From assembly GCA_049652385.1 (NCBI GenBank), contig JBASDX010000005.1, forward strand, positions 186,001 to 250,000: a stretch of DNA of 64,000 nucleotides, given 5' to 3'. Each line of letters begins with the position of its first letter. Within the stretch, counting starts at the first letter, position 1. The notes beneath the pieces were generated by a model. The model did no database searches. It worked only from the letters and a program-made list of their open reading frames with translations, and had not been told where the DNA came from. Shown here piece by piece: positions 25,929-34,160 of the stretch. The DNA is from DMER64 sp049652385. GTDB taxonomy: Bacteria; Bacteroidota; Bacteroidia; Bacteroidales; UBA932. Both the position numbers and the translations under genes were made by a program.

Positions 25929-27116
25929 ATGGCAAAAGAAACCTTTAAAAGGGACAAACCCCACGTTAACATCGGGACCATCGGTCACGTAGACCATGGT
26001 AAAACAACACTGACTGCCGCCATTACACAAGTATTGGCCAAGAAAGGACTGTCGGAACAACGCTCATTTGATTCCATTGATAACGCACCGGAAGAAAAGG
26101 AACGCGGTATCACCATTAATACGTCTCACGTAGAATACCAGACAGCAGAACGTCACTATGCACACGTTGACTGCCCCGGCCACGCCGACTACGTCAAAAA
26201 CATGGTTACGGGTGCCGCCCAAATGGACGGCTCCATTTTAGTGGTAGCCGCCACCGACGGCCCCATGCCCCAAACGAACGAGCACGTACTGTTGGCTCGT
26301 CAGGTAAACGTTCCCCGTATTGTTGTTTTCCTGAACAAATGCGACATGGTAGACGATCCTGAAATGCTCGACCTGGTTGAACTGGAAGTACGTGACCTTC
26401 TGTCAAAATACAATTTTGACGGTGACAACACTCCTGTTATCCGCGGTTCTGCATTAGGTGCCCTGAACGGTGAGCCGGAGTGGGAAGAAAAGGTTATGGA
26501 ATTGATGGACAGCGTAGACAGCTACATCCCCGTCCCCTTGCGTGACAACGAAAAACCCTTCCTCATGCCTGTAGAAGATATTTTCTCCATTACCGGTCGC
26601 GGTACCGTTGCAACCGGTCGTATTGAAACAGGTGTTATCAAAACAGGTGATCAGGTAGAAATTGTAGGTTTGGGTGAAAAACCCAGAACCAGCGTAGTAA
26701 CCGGAGTGGAAATGTTCCGCAAAATCCTTGACAGAGGAGAAGCCGGTGATAACGTAGGTCTGTTGCTCCGTGGAGTAGACAAGAGAGAAGTAAAACGCGG
26801 TCAGGTAATTACCCGTCCCGGAACCATTACTCCCCACAGAAATTTTTCTGCAGAAATTTACGTGCTGAAAAAAGACGAAGGCGGCCGCCATACTCCTTTC
26901 CACAACAAATACCGTCCTCAATTCTTCCTGCGTACGCTGGACGTTACCGGTGAAGTACGTCTGCCGGAAGGTATTGAAATGGTAATGCCGGGTGACAACG
27001 TTTCTATCAACGTAGAACTGATTTACCCCGTAGCTCTGAACGAAGGACTCCGCTTTGCTATCCGCGAAGGAGGTCGTACCGTAGGTGCAGGGCAGATTAC
27101 AAAAATTGGTGAATAA
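25929..27116 (+). CDS. tuf: elongation factor Tu
   Basis: A 395-residue EF-Tu: G1 GHVDHGKTTL, switch I ending RGITINT, G3 DCPGHADY, G4 NKCDMVD, and domains II and III to the end (VGAGQITKIGE). It delivers aminoacyl-tRNA to the ribosome. It is transcribed with the four upstream tRNAs; a 14-bp hairpin lies downstream at 27144-27175. Upstream of the ATG is an AT-rich stretch with no Shine-Dalgarno, as expected in this phylum. Confidence 0.99.
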   Translation: MAKETFKRDKPHVNIGTIGHVDHGKTTLTAAITQVLAKKGLSEQRSFDSIDNAPEEKERGITINTSHVEYQTAERHYAHVDCPGHADYVKNMVTGAAQMDGSILVVAATDGPMPQTNEHVLLARQVNVPRIVVFLNKCDMVDDPEMLDLVELEVRDLLSKYNFDGDNTPVIRGSALGALNGEPEWEEKVMELMDSVDSYIPVPLRDNEKPFLMPVEDIFSITGRGTVATGRIETGVIKTGDQVEIVGLGEKPRTSVVTGVEMFRKILDRGEAGDNVGLLLRGVDKREVKRGQVITRPGTITPHRNFSAEIYVLKKDEGGRHTPFHNKYRPQFFLRTLDVTGEVRLPEGIEMVMPGDNVSINVELIYPVALNEGLRFAIREGGRTVGAGQITKIGE

Positions 27117-27143
27117 CCTTACCTGTACTGTACAGCGTTTTCA

Positions 27144-27175
27144 TACAGGTTTGGCTGCCTACAGCTAAACCTGTA
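27144..27175 (+). other. 14-bp hairpin between tuf and tRNA-Trp
   Basis: TACAGGTTT-G-GCTG pairs with CAGC-T-AAACCTGTA (one G-T pair) around a CCTA loop. There is no T-run, so it is a possible processing or attenuation structure rather than a classic terminator. A short palindrome CTGTACTGTACAG lies just before it (27123-27135). Confidence 0.6.
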
Positions 27176-27181
27176 CCTTAC

Positions 27182-27255
27182 AGGGGCATAGTTTAAGGGT
27201 AGAATAGCGGTCTCCAAAACCGTTGATGGGCGTTCGAGTCGCTCTGCCCCTGCCA
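27182..27255 (+). tRNA. trnW: tRNA-Trp (anticodon CCA), CCA encoded
   Basis: Acceptor AGGGGCA/TGCCCCT, anticodon arm GCGGT-CTCCAAA-ACCGT, T arm with GTTCGAGTC, discriminator G and an encoded CCA at 27253-27255. Its place between tuf and secE is conserved in many bacteria. Confidence 0.95.
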
Positions 27256-27279
27256 ATACAGGATGTTACGGTCCTGTAT
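27256..27279 (+). other. 8-bp hairpin between tRNA-Trp and secE
   Basis: ATACAGGA and TCCTGTAT pair around TGTTACGG immediately after the tRNA 3' end. It may guide tRNA 3' processing or protect the secE mRNA end. No T-run follows. Confidence 0.45.
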
Positions 27280-27336
27280 GTATAAATTCAACAACAGGAG
27301 AAGCTTCCGTCTCCCTTTGTTGCAAACGAACAAAGC

Positions 27337-27531
27337 ATGAGCAAAATAGGAACGTACTTTAAAGACTCCTACAACGAACTGGTTTACAAAGTAAGCTGGC
27401 CTTCCTGGAGTCAACTGCAAAATAGCGCAATCATAGTAATGGTGGCTTCGGTTATTTTTGCCCTGGTCATTTTTGCCATGGATTTCACTTTCAGAAATTT
27501 AATGGAATTTCTCTACAAAGCTTTGTATTAA
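27337..27531 (+). CDS. secE: protein translocase subunit SecE
   Basis: A 64-residue minimal SecE: an amphipathic segment with YNELVYKVSWPSWSQLQNS and one C-terminal membrane helix (about 33-52). It clamps SecY. It is followed 21 bases later by nusG, the universal partner order. Confidence 0.95.
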   Translation: MSKIGTYFKDSYNELVYKVSWPSWSQLQNSAIIVMVASVIFALVIFAMDFTFRNLMEFLYKALY

Positions 27532-27552
27532 CTGTATAATTCACAAAGAGAA

Positions 27553-28101
27553 ATGCCGGAATTTGTTAAAAAGTGGTATGTTGTAAGAGCAGCAGGAGGT
27601 AAGGAAAAAAAAGCCAAGGAATACATAGAGAACGAAGTTAAGCGTCTTAACTTACAAGATCGCGTAAGCCAAATTTTGATTCCCACCGAAAAAATCTATC
27701 AAGTCAAAAACGGAAAGAAAATCAGTAAAGAACGCATTTTCTACCCCGGGTACATCTTGATTGAGGTAGCCCTTACACCTGAAATCCAACACATGATAAC
27801 AAGCCTTCCGCACGTATCAGGGTTTCTGGGTACTGTAAAAGGAGGGGAACCCGTTCCCATCCGTATACAGGAAATCAACAGAATCCTGGGGAAGGTAGAT
27901 GAGCAGGCAGAACGTGACGAAGAAATCATCACACCCTACCTGGCAGGAGAAGCCGTTAAAGTTATTGACGGTCCTTTCAACGGTTTCATTGGAACGGTTG
28001 AAGAAGTCCTGGAAGAAAAGAAAAAATTAAAGGTGATGGTGAAAATCTTCGGCAGAAGGACGTTGCTTGAACTCAGTTTTGTTCAAGTTGAAAAAGAATA
28101 A
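27553..28101 (+). CDS. nusG: transcription antitermination factor NusG
   Basis: A 182-residue NusG with the NGN domain (KKWYVVRAAGGKEKKAKEYIE; to about 110) and C-terminal KOW (EAVKVIDGPFNGFIGTVEEV). It binds the RNA polymerase clamp formed by rpoC and couples transcription to translation or Rho. Placed between secE and rplK. Confidence 0.98.
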   Translation: MPEFVKKWYVVRAAGGKEKKAKEYIENEVKRLNLQDRVSQILIPTEKIYQVKNGKKISKERIFYPGYILIEVALTPEIQHMITSLPHVSGFLGTVKGGEPVPIRIQEINRILGKVDEQAERDEEIITPYLAGEAVKVIDGPFNGFIGTVEEVLEEKKKLKVMVKIFGRRTLLELSFVQVEKE

Positions 28102-28114
28102 TTAAGCAATCATT

Positions 28115-28561
28115 ATGGCTAAAGAAATTGCCGGATTAATCAAATTACAGATTAAAGGCGGTGCTGCAAACCCTTCTCCCCCGGTAGGTCCGGCTCTGGG
28201 TTCCAAGGGTGTAAACATAATGGATTTCTGTAAACGCTTTAACGCACAAACGCAGGATAGGGCCGGTAAGGTATTACCGGTAATCATTACCGTTTACAGC
28301 GATAAATCGTTTTCATTTATTGTCAAGCAGCCCCCCATTGCTGTTCAATTGAAAGAAGCTGCCAAAATTGAATCAGGTTCTCCGGAACCTAACAGAAAAA
28401 AAGTAGCTTCCGTTACCTGGGATCAGGTACGTGCCATTGCAGAAAACAAGCTGGAGGACATGAATGCCTTCACGCTTAAATCTGCCATGAGCATGGTTGC
28501 CGGTACCGCACGCAGTATGGGTATAACCGTACGCGGTAAATTCCCGGAAGACGTTAACTAA
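28115..28561 (+). CDS. rplK: 50S ribosomal protein uL11
   Basis: A 148-residue uL11 with the N-terminal proline-rich PSPPVGPALGSKGVNIMDF and the C-terminal RNA-binding domain with GTARSMGITV. It forms the GTPase-associated centre with 23S rRNA. It lies 13 bases after nusG and 14 before rplA. Confidence 0.99.
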   Translation: MAKEIAGLIKLQIKGGAANPSPPVGPALGSKGVNIMDFCKRFNAQTQDRAGKVLPVIITVYSDKSFSFIVKQPPIAVQLKEAAKIESGSPEPNRKKVASVTWDQVRAIAENKLEDMNAFTLKSAMSMVAGTARSMGITVRGKFPEDVN

Positions 28562-28575
28562 ACTTCTATGTAGAA

Positions 28576-29277
28576 ATGAGTAAACTAACTAAAAACCAAA
28601 AAGTAGTATACGCCAAAGTAGATCCGGAGAAGCAATACAAGCTTTCAGAAGCTTGTGAACTGGTAGTGCAAACAAGCTTTACCAAATTTGACGCTTCGGT
28701 AGAGATGGCCATACGTTTGGGCGTTGACCCCCGTAGAGCCAATCAAATGGTACGTGGCGTTGTGACTCTTCCGCATGGAACAGGAAAAACAGTTCGAGTA
28801 CTGGTACTTTGTACCCCCGACAAAGAGGAGGAAGCAAAAAATGCCGGAGCTGACCACGTAGGTCTTGATGATTATATAGAGCAAATCAAAAAAGGTTGGA
28901 CAGATGTGGATGTTATCATCTGTACGCCATCTGTGATGGCAAAAATCGGTCCGATCGGTCGTATCCTGGGTCCCCGCGGGTTGATGCCCAACCCCAAATC
29001 GGGGACGGTTACCATGGACATAGGAAAGGCAATAGCAGAAGTCAAAGCCGGAAAAATCGACTTTAAAGTAGACAAGACCGGTATCATTCACGCTGCCATT
29101 GGCAAAGTTTCCTTCGCACCCAAAATGCTTCAGGAAAACGCCCAGGAATTTCTCAGTACCGTCATCAAATTAAAACCTCAGGCACTTAAAGGAACATACG
29201 TTAAGAGCATATACCTGTCCACTACCATGGGGCCGGGTATTGCGGTAGATACAAAAACCGGGACAACCGCCGAATAA
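28576..29277 (+). CDS. rplA: 50S ribosomal protein uL1
   Basis: A 233-residue uL1 with the conserved GRILGPRGLMPNPKSGTV and the L1-stalk RNA-binding residues of domain I (TKFDASVEMAIRLGVDPR). In many bacteria uL1 represses its own operon by binding an rRNA mimic near rplK; the 13-base gap before rplK is too short to hold a full site and I see no clear mimic. Confidence 0.98.
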   Translation: MSKLTKNQKVVYAKVDPEKQYKLSEACELVVQTSFTKFDASVEMAIRLGVDPRRANQMVRGVVTLPHGTGKTVRVLVLCTPDKEEEAKNAGADHVGLDDYIEQIKKGWTDVDVIICTPSVMAKIGPIGRILGPRGLMPNPKSGTVTMDIGKAIAEVKAGKIDFKVDKTGIIHAAIGKVSFAPKMLQENAQEFLSTVIKLKPQALKGTYVKSIYLSTTMGPGIAVDTKTGTTAE

Positions 29278-29289
29278 GAATTATGCATT

Positions 29290-29811
29290 ATGAAGAAAGA
29301 AGATAAAGGACTTATTGTAGATGGTTTGGTCGCTCAGTTTGAAGCTACCCCGGATTTCTATCTTGTCAGTATTGAAGGACTCAATGCCAAAAAGACGTCC
29401 GATCTCAGGCGTGAATGCTTTGCTCAGGACATCAAACTGGTAGTTGTAAAGAACACGTTGCTCAAACGTGCGCTGGAACAAAAAGCAGCTCCTGAAATGG
29501 ACTTGTTGTTCCCCATATTGGAAGGCTCCACAGCCATCATGTTTACACAAAGTGTCAACGCTCCTGCCAAGCTCATCAAAAGCTTTGGCAAACAACACGG
29601 AAAGCCCGTATTGAAAGGAGCGTTTGTTCAGGAATGTGCCTATGTGGGAGAAGATCAGCTGGAAACACTCCTCCATATCAAGTCCCGCGAAGAATTGATT
29701 GGAGATATTGCAGGACTCATTCTGTCTCCCGCACAAAGACTTGTCAGTGCCATCCAAATGGCCGGAAATAATATGGCCGGTATTGTGAAAACACTGGCAG
29801 AACGTGAATAA
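29290..29811 (+). CDS. rplJ: 50S ribosomal protein uL10
   Basis: A 173-residue uL10. The N-terminal domain has KKEDKGLIVDGLVAQFE and VVVKNTLLKRALE; the C-terminal helix that carries bL12 dimers is at about 140-173. It starts 12 bases after rplA, leaving no room for the L10-leader structure found in other phyla. Confidence 0.97.
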   Translation: MKKEDKGLIVDGLVAQFEATPDFYLVSIEGLNAKKTSDLRRECFAQDIKLVVVKNTLLKRALEQKAAPEMDLLFPILEGSTAIMFTQSVNAPAKLIKSFGKQHGKPVLKGAFVQECAYVGEDQLETLLHIKSREELIGDIAGLILSPAQRLVSAIQMAGNNMAGIVKTLAERE

Positions 29812-29849
29812 TAAAGCATTTAGAAAACAAAATTTTAACTATAACAATC

Positions 29850-30227
29850 ATGGCAGAATTGAAACAAATGGCAGAAGCCATTGCTAATCTTACCATTAAA
29901 GAAGCTATTGAACTAGCAAACATCCTCAAAGACGAATACGGAATTGAACCGGCCGCAGCCGCAGTTGCCGCAGTTGCCGCTCCTACGGCAGAAGGCCCTG
30001 CAGCAGAAGCTGAACAGACTCAATTTGATGTCATACTTGTTTCCGCCGGACAGGCAAAATTGCAAGTCATCAAGGTAGTAAAGGAAATCACCGGTCTGGG
30101 TTTGAAAGAATCAAAAGAGCTTGTTGACGGAGCACCCAAAGCCCTGAAAGAAAAAACAAGCAAGGCCGAGGCCGAACAAATCAAATCACAAATTGAAGAC
30201 GCCGGCGGAGAAGTTGAAATTAAATAA
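29850..30227 (+). CDS. rplL: 50S ribosomal protein bL12
   Basis: A 125-residue bL12: N-terminal dimerisation helices, an Ala/Pro/Glu-rich hinge (about 35-55) and the C-terminal factor-binding domain (KLQVIKVVKEITGLGLKESKELVDGAPK). It is followed by a hairpin with a T-run that likely tunes expression relative to rpoB. Confidence 0.98.
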   Translation: MAELKQMAEAIANLTIKEAIELANILKDEYGIEPAAAAVAAVAAPTAEGPAAEAEQTQFDVILVSAGQAKLQVIKVVKEITGLGLKESKELVDGAPKALKEKTSKAEAEQIKSQIEDAGGEVEIK

Positions 30228-30262
30228 ACCCTCTTCCCGCACCAGGCGGGAACGCACCAGGT

Positions 30263-30293
30263 TTAGAACCCCTGTGGGGTTCTAAGCCTTTTT
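30263..30293 (+). terminator. attenuator hairpin between rplL and rpoB
   Basis: TTAGAACCCC-TGT-GGGGTTCTAA is a perfect 10-bp stem with a 3-base loop, followed by GCC and TTTTT (30289-30293). Because rpoB has no obvious promoter of its own, partial termination here would give less rpoBC mRNA than ribosomal protein mRNA, as known at the same place in E. coli. Confidence 0.75.
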
Positions 30294-30331
30294 GTCGTTA
30301 AAAACGTTTATTTTCAACTAATCCTTAAAAA

Positions 30332-33300
30332 ATGTCTCAAAAAGCTACTACACAGCGAATTAGCTTCGCAAAATCAAAAACCCTCCTGAATCACCCCGAT
30401 TTTCTGGAGGTGCAACTTAAGTCATTTCAGGATTTCTTCTTACTGGAGACAACACAGGAAAACCGCAAAAATGAGGGGTTGTACAAAGTCTTTCAGGACA
30501 ACTTCCCCATCACTGACACACGGAACAACTTTGTACTGGAATTCATCGATTACTTTATAGATCCTCCCCGTTATTCCATAGAAGAATGCCTGGACAGGGG
30601 CCTTACTTTCAGTGTCCCCCTTAAGGCCAAGCTCAAATTGTACTGTACAGACGAAGAGCACGAAGACTTTGAAACGGTCATCCAGGACGTCTACCTGGGA
30701 ACCATTCCCTATATGACGCCGCGCGGTACTTTTGTCATCAACGGATCGGAACGCATCGTAGTTTCACAATTACACCGCTCTCCCGGCGTATTTTTTGGTC
30801 AAAGCATTCACACCAACGGTACAAAACTGTATTCTGCACGTATTATCCCTTTTAAAGGATCCTGGATAGAATTTGCAACGGACATCAACAACGTGATGTA
30901 CGCATACATAGACAGAAAGAAAAAATTGCCTGTCACTACCTTGCTGAGAGCCATTGGGTTTGAGAGCGATAAAGATATTTTGGAGATTTTTGGCCTGGCC
31001 AATGAAGTTAAAGTCACAAAAACAGGCCTGAAGAAGAACATAGGCAGGCAGCTGGCAGCCCGTGTGCTCAAAACCTGGATAGAAGACTTTGTGGACGAAG
31101 ATACGGGAGAGGTAGTTTCCGTAGAACGGAATGAAATTGTCCTGGACAGAAATACCGTGCTGGAAGAAGAGCACATAGATTTGATTATAGAGTCAGGAGC
31201 CGCCACCATTCTGCTTCATAAGGAAGATGCACGTGTGGGAGACTATGCAATCATACACAACACCCTGCAAAAGGACCCCTGCAACTCGGCCAAAGAAGCC
31301 GTTATATACATTTACAGGCAGTTGCGTAATTCGGAACCGCCTGATGAAGCTACCGCCAACGATGTCATAGACAAACTCTTCTTCTCATCCAAACGGTACG
31401 ACCTGGGTGAAGTAGGACGTTACCGCCTGAACCGCAAACTGGGTCTGACCACATCTTCAGATATACGGGTATTGACAAAAGAAGATATCATAGCCATCAT
31501 CAGCCACCTGGTACAGCTGATCAACTCCAAGGCCATTGTAGACGATATAGACCATTTGAGCAACCGCCGCATACGGACCGTTGGCGAACAGCTGGCCAAC
31601 CAGTTTAGTGTAGGACTTTCCAGAATGGCAAGAACCATACGTGAACGAATGAACGTGCGGGACAACGAAGTCTTTACACCCGTTGACCTGATCAACGCCA
31701 AGACTTTGTCCTCGGTCATCAACTCTTTCTTTGGCACCTCGCAGTTGTCTCAGTTTATGGATCAGACCAACCCGCTGGCCGAGATGACCCACAAAAGACG
31801 TCTTTCTGCACTGGGTCCGGGCGGACTTTCCAGAGACCGTGCAGGTTTTGAGGTACGTGACGTTCATTATACGCATTACGGCAGGCTTTGTCCCATCGAA
31901 ACACCGGAAGGTCCCAACATCGGCCTTATTTCTTCCTTATGTGTTTACGCCCGTATCAACGAACTAGGCTTCATAGAAACCCCTTACCGGAAAGTAGCGG
32001 ACGGTTGTGTGGACCTGTCCGGCAAGGGATATATATATATGAGTGCCGAAGAAGAAGAAGAACGCATGGTGGCACAAGCCAACGTTAATCTGGATGACGA
32101 AGGACACATACTGGACGAGCGTATCAAGTGCCGTTACGAAGCCGACTACCCCGTCGTGTCCAAAGAGGAAGTCCATTTGATGGACGTAGCTCCCAACCAG
32201 ATTGCGTCTATTGCCGCTTCACTCATACCTTTCCTGGAACACGACGATGCCAACCGTGCCCTGATGGGATCCAACATGATGCGTCAAGCCGTTCCGCTCA
32301 TACAACAGGAAGCTCCTATTGTTGGTACAGGGTTGGAAGACACTGTGGTACGTGACAGCCGGACACAAATTACGGCAGAAGGCAAAGGAGAAGTGGTTTA
32401 TGTAGATGCCAACGAAATCCATATCCGCTACGAAATGAGCGAAGATGAAAAATTTGTAAGCTTCGACCCGGAAGTAACCGTATACAAGCTTCCTATTTAC
32501 AGAAAAACAAACCAGAATACTTCCGTCAACCTGAAACCTATTGTCAGGAAAGGGCAAAAAGTAACGAAAGGACAGATTTTAACAGAAGGTTACGCAACTC
32601 AAAACGGAGAACTTGCCTTGGGCCGCAACCTGAAAGTAGCCTTCATGCCCTGGAAAGGGTACAATTTTGAAGACGCAATTGTACTTTCGGAAAGGTTGTT
32701 GCGGGAAGATGTGTTTACGTCCATCCACGTTGATGAATACATCATGGAGGTGCGCGATACAAAACGAGGGATGGAAGAGCTCACCAACGATATCCCCAAC
32801 GTATCGGAAGAGGCTACAAAAGACCTGGACGAAAACGGAATCATCCGTATAGGTGCCTACGTGGAGCCGGGAGATATCCTGATTGGAAAGATTACTCCAA
32901 AAGGAGAAAGCGATCCTACTCCGGAAGAGAAACTGCTGAAAGCTATTTTTGGCGATAAAGCAGGCGACGTTAAAGATGCTTCACTCAAAGCCTCTCCTTC
33001 TCTGTACGGTACCGTCATTGAAAAACGCCTTTTCTCCAGGGTCATCAGGGACGGTTCCAAAAAGGCCAAGCCTATGTCCAAAATGCAGGTCCAACAGGCA
33101 GACGAGCGTTATAAAAAACGCTTTGACGACCTTAAAGACTTGTTCCTGGATAAATTAGAGATACTGCTTAAAGGAAAAACTTCTGCAGGCATTACGAATT
33201 TATACGGTGAACCGGCCATAGAAAAAGATATCAAATTCACCCGTGAGTTATTGGGGGATATCAATTACGAAAACATCAACCCCACCAAGTGGACGAAAGA

Positions 33301-34150
33301 CAAGCAAACGAACAACAAAATTAAAAAACTCATCAGCAATTACCTGCTCAGCCACAAAGAGCTGGATGCCGAGCTTAAACGGGTGAAATACAGCCTGACC
33401 ATAGGCGACGAATTGCCCACGGGTATTATGCAGCTTGCCAAAGTATATATCGCCAAAAAACGTAAAATCCGCGTAGGCGATAAAATGGCCGGCCGCCACG
33501 GTAACAAGGGTATCGTTGCCAAAGTGGTCCGTGATGAAGATATGCCGTTCCTGGACGACGGTTCCATAGTGGACATCGTCCTGAATCCTCTGGGTGTGCC
33601 TTCGCGTATGAACCTGGGACAGATTTATGAAACTGTCCTTGGTTGGGCAGGTCAGGAGTTGGGACTCCGGTTCTCCTCCCCCATTTTTGACGGAGCATCT
33701 CTGGAAGAGATTACACACTATACAGACAAAGCCAACTTGCCCAAATACGGCAAAACTCACCTGCGTGACGGAGGTACCGGAGAGTACTTTGACCAACCGG
33801 CCACCGTGGGTGTCATTTACATGCTAAAACTGGGTCATATGGTAGACGATAAAATGCATGCCCGTTCCATTGGACCGTACTCCCTCATTACCCAACAACC
33901 TTTGGGAGGTAAAGCCCAATTTGGAGGACAGCGTTTTGGTGAAATGGAAGTCTGGGCCCTGGAGGCTTTTGGAGCCGCCAATATTCTTCAGGAAATCCTG
34001 ACCGTTAAATCGGACGACGTGACAGGACGTTCACGCGCCTACGAAGCCATTGTCAAAGGAGATACCATGCCCACGCCGGGCATCCCGGAATCCCTGAACG
34101 TACTGCTTCATGAATTGCGCGGTTTGGGACTTAGTGTTAACCTGAAATAA
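30332..34150 (+). CDS. rpoB: RNA polymerase beta subunit
   Basis: A 1272-residue beta subunit. The rifampicin pocket around residues 466-500 reads FFGTSQLSQFMDQTNP and THKRRLSALGPGG, that is with the wild-type Asp, His and Ser at the positions altered in resistant strains. The C-terminus has GGKAQFGGQRFGEMEVWALEAFGA. It is transcribed with the upstream ribosomal genes through a hairpin and lies 10 bases before rpoC. Confidence 0.99.
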   Translation: MSQKATTQRISFAKSKTLLNHPDFLEVQLKSFQDFFLLETTQENRKNEGLYKVFQDNFPITDTRNNFVLEFIDYFIDPPRYSIEECLDRGLTFSVPLKAKLKLYCTDEEHEDFETVIQDVYLGTIPYMTPRGTFVINGSERIVVSQLHRSPGVFFGQSIHTNGTKLYSARIIPFKGSWIEFATDINNVMYAYIDRKKKLPVTTLLRAIGFESDKDILEIFGLANEVKVTKTGLKKNIGRQLAARVLKTWIEDFVDEDTGEVVSVERNEIVLDRNTVLEEEHIDLIIESGAATILLHKEDARVGDYAIIHNTLQKDPCNSAKEAVIYIYRQLRNSEPPDEATANDVIDKLFFSSKRYDLGEVGRYRLNRKLGLTTSSDIRVLTKEDIIAIISHLVQLINSKAIVDDIDHLSNRRIRTVGEQLANQFSVGLSRMARTIRERMNVRDNEVFTPVDLINAKTLSSVINSFFGTSQLSQFMDQTNPLAEMTHKRRLSALGPGGLSRDRAGFEVRDVHYTHYGRLCPIETPEGPNIGLISSLCVYARINELGFIETPYRKVADGCVDLSGKGYIYMSAEEEEERMVAQANVNLDDEGHILDERIKCRYEADYPVVSKEEVHLMDVAPNQIASIAASLIPFLEHDDANRALMGSNMMRQAVPLIQQEAPIVGTGLEDTVVRDSRTQITAEGKGEVVYVDANEIHIRYEMSEDEKFVSFDPEVTVYKLPIYRKTNQNTSVNLKPIVRKGQKVTKGQILTEGYATQNGELALGRNLKVAFMPWKGYNFEDAIVLSERLLREDVFTSIHVDEYIMEVRDTKRGMEELTNDIPNVSEEATKDLDENGIIRIGAYVEPGDILIGKITPKGESDPTPEEKLLKAIFGDKAGDVKDASLKASPSLYGTVIEKRLFSRVIRDGSKKAKPMSKMQVQQADERYKKRFDDLKDLFLDKLEILLKGKTSAGITNLYGEPAIEKDIKFTRELLGDINYENINPTKWTKDKQTNNKIKKLISNYLLSHKELDAELKRVKYSLTIGDELPTGIMQLAKVYIAKKRKIRVGDKMAGRHGNKGIVAKVVRDEDMPFLDDGSIVDIVLNPLGVPSRMNLGQIYETVLGWAGQELGLRFSSPIFDGASLEEITHYTDKANLPKYGKTHLRDGGTGEYFDQPATVGVIYMLKLGHMVDDKMHARSIGPYSLITQQPLGGKAQFGGQRFGEMEVWALEAFGAANILQEILTVKSDDVTGRSRAYEAIVKGDTMPTPGIPESLNVLLHELRGLGLSVNLK

Positions 34151-34160
34151 CAAACAAATT

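Noticed and set aside
28102..28114. uL1 autoregulatory site before rplK
   Set aside because: The gap is 13 bases, too short for the known structure, and no rRNA mimic was recognised.
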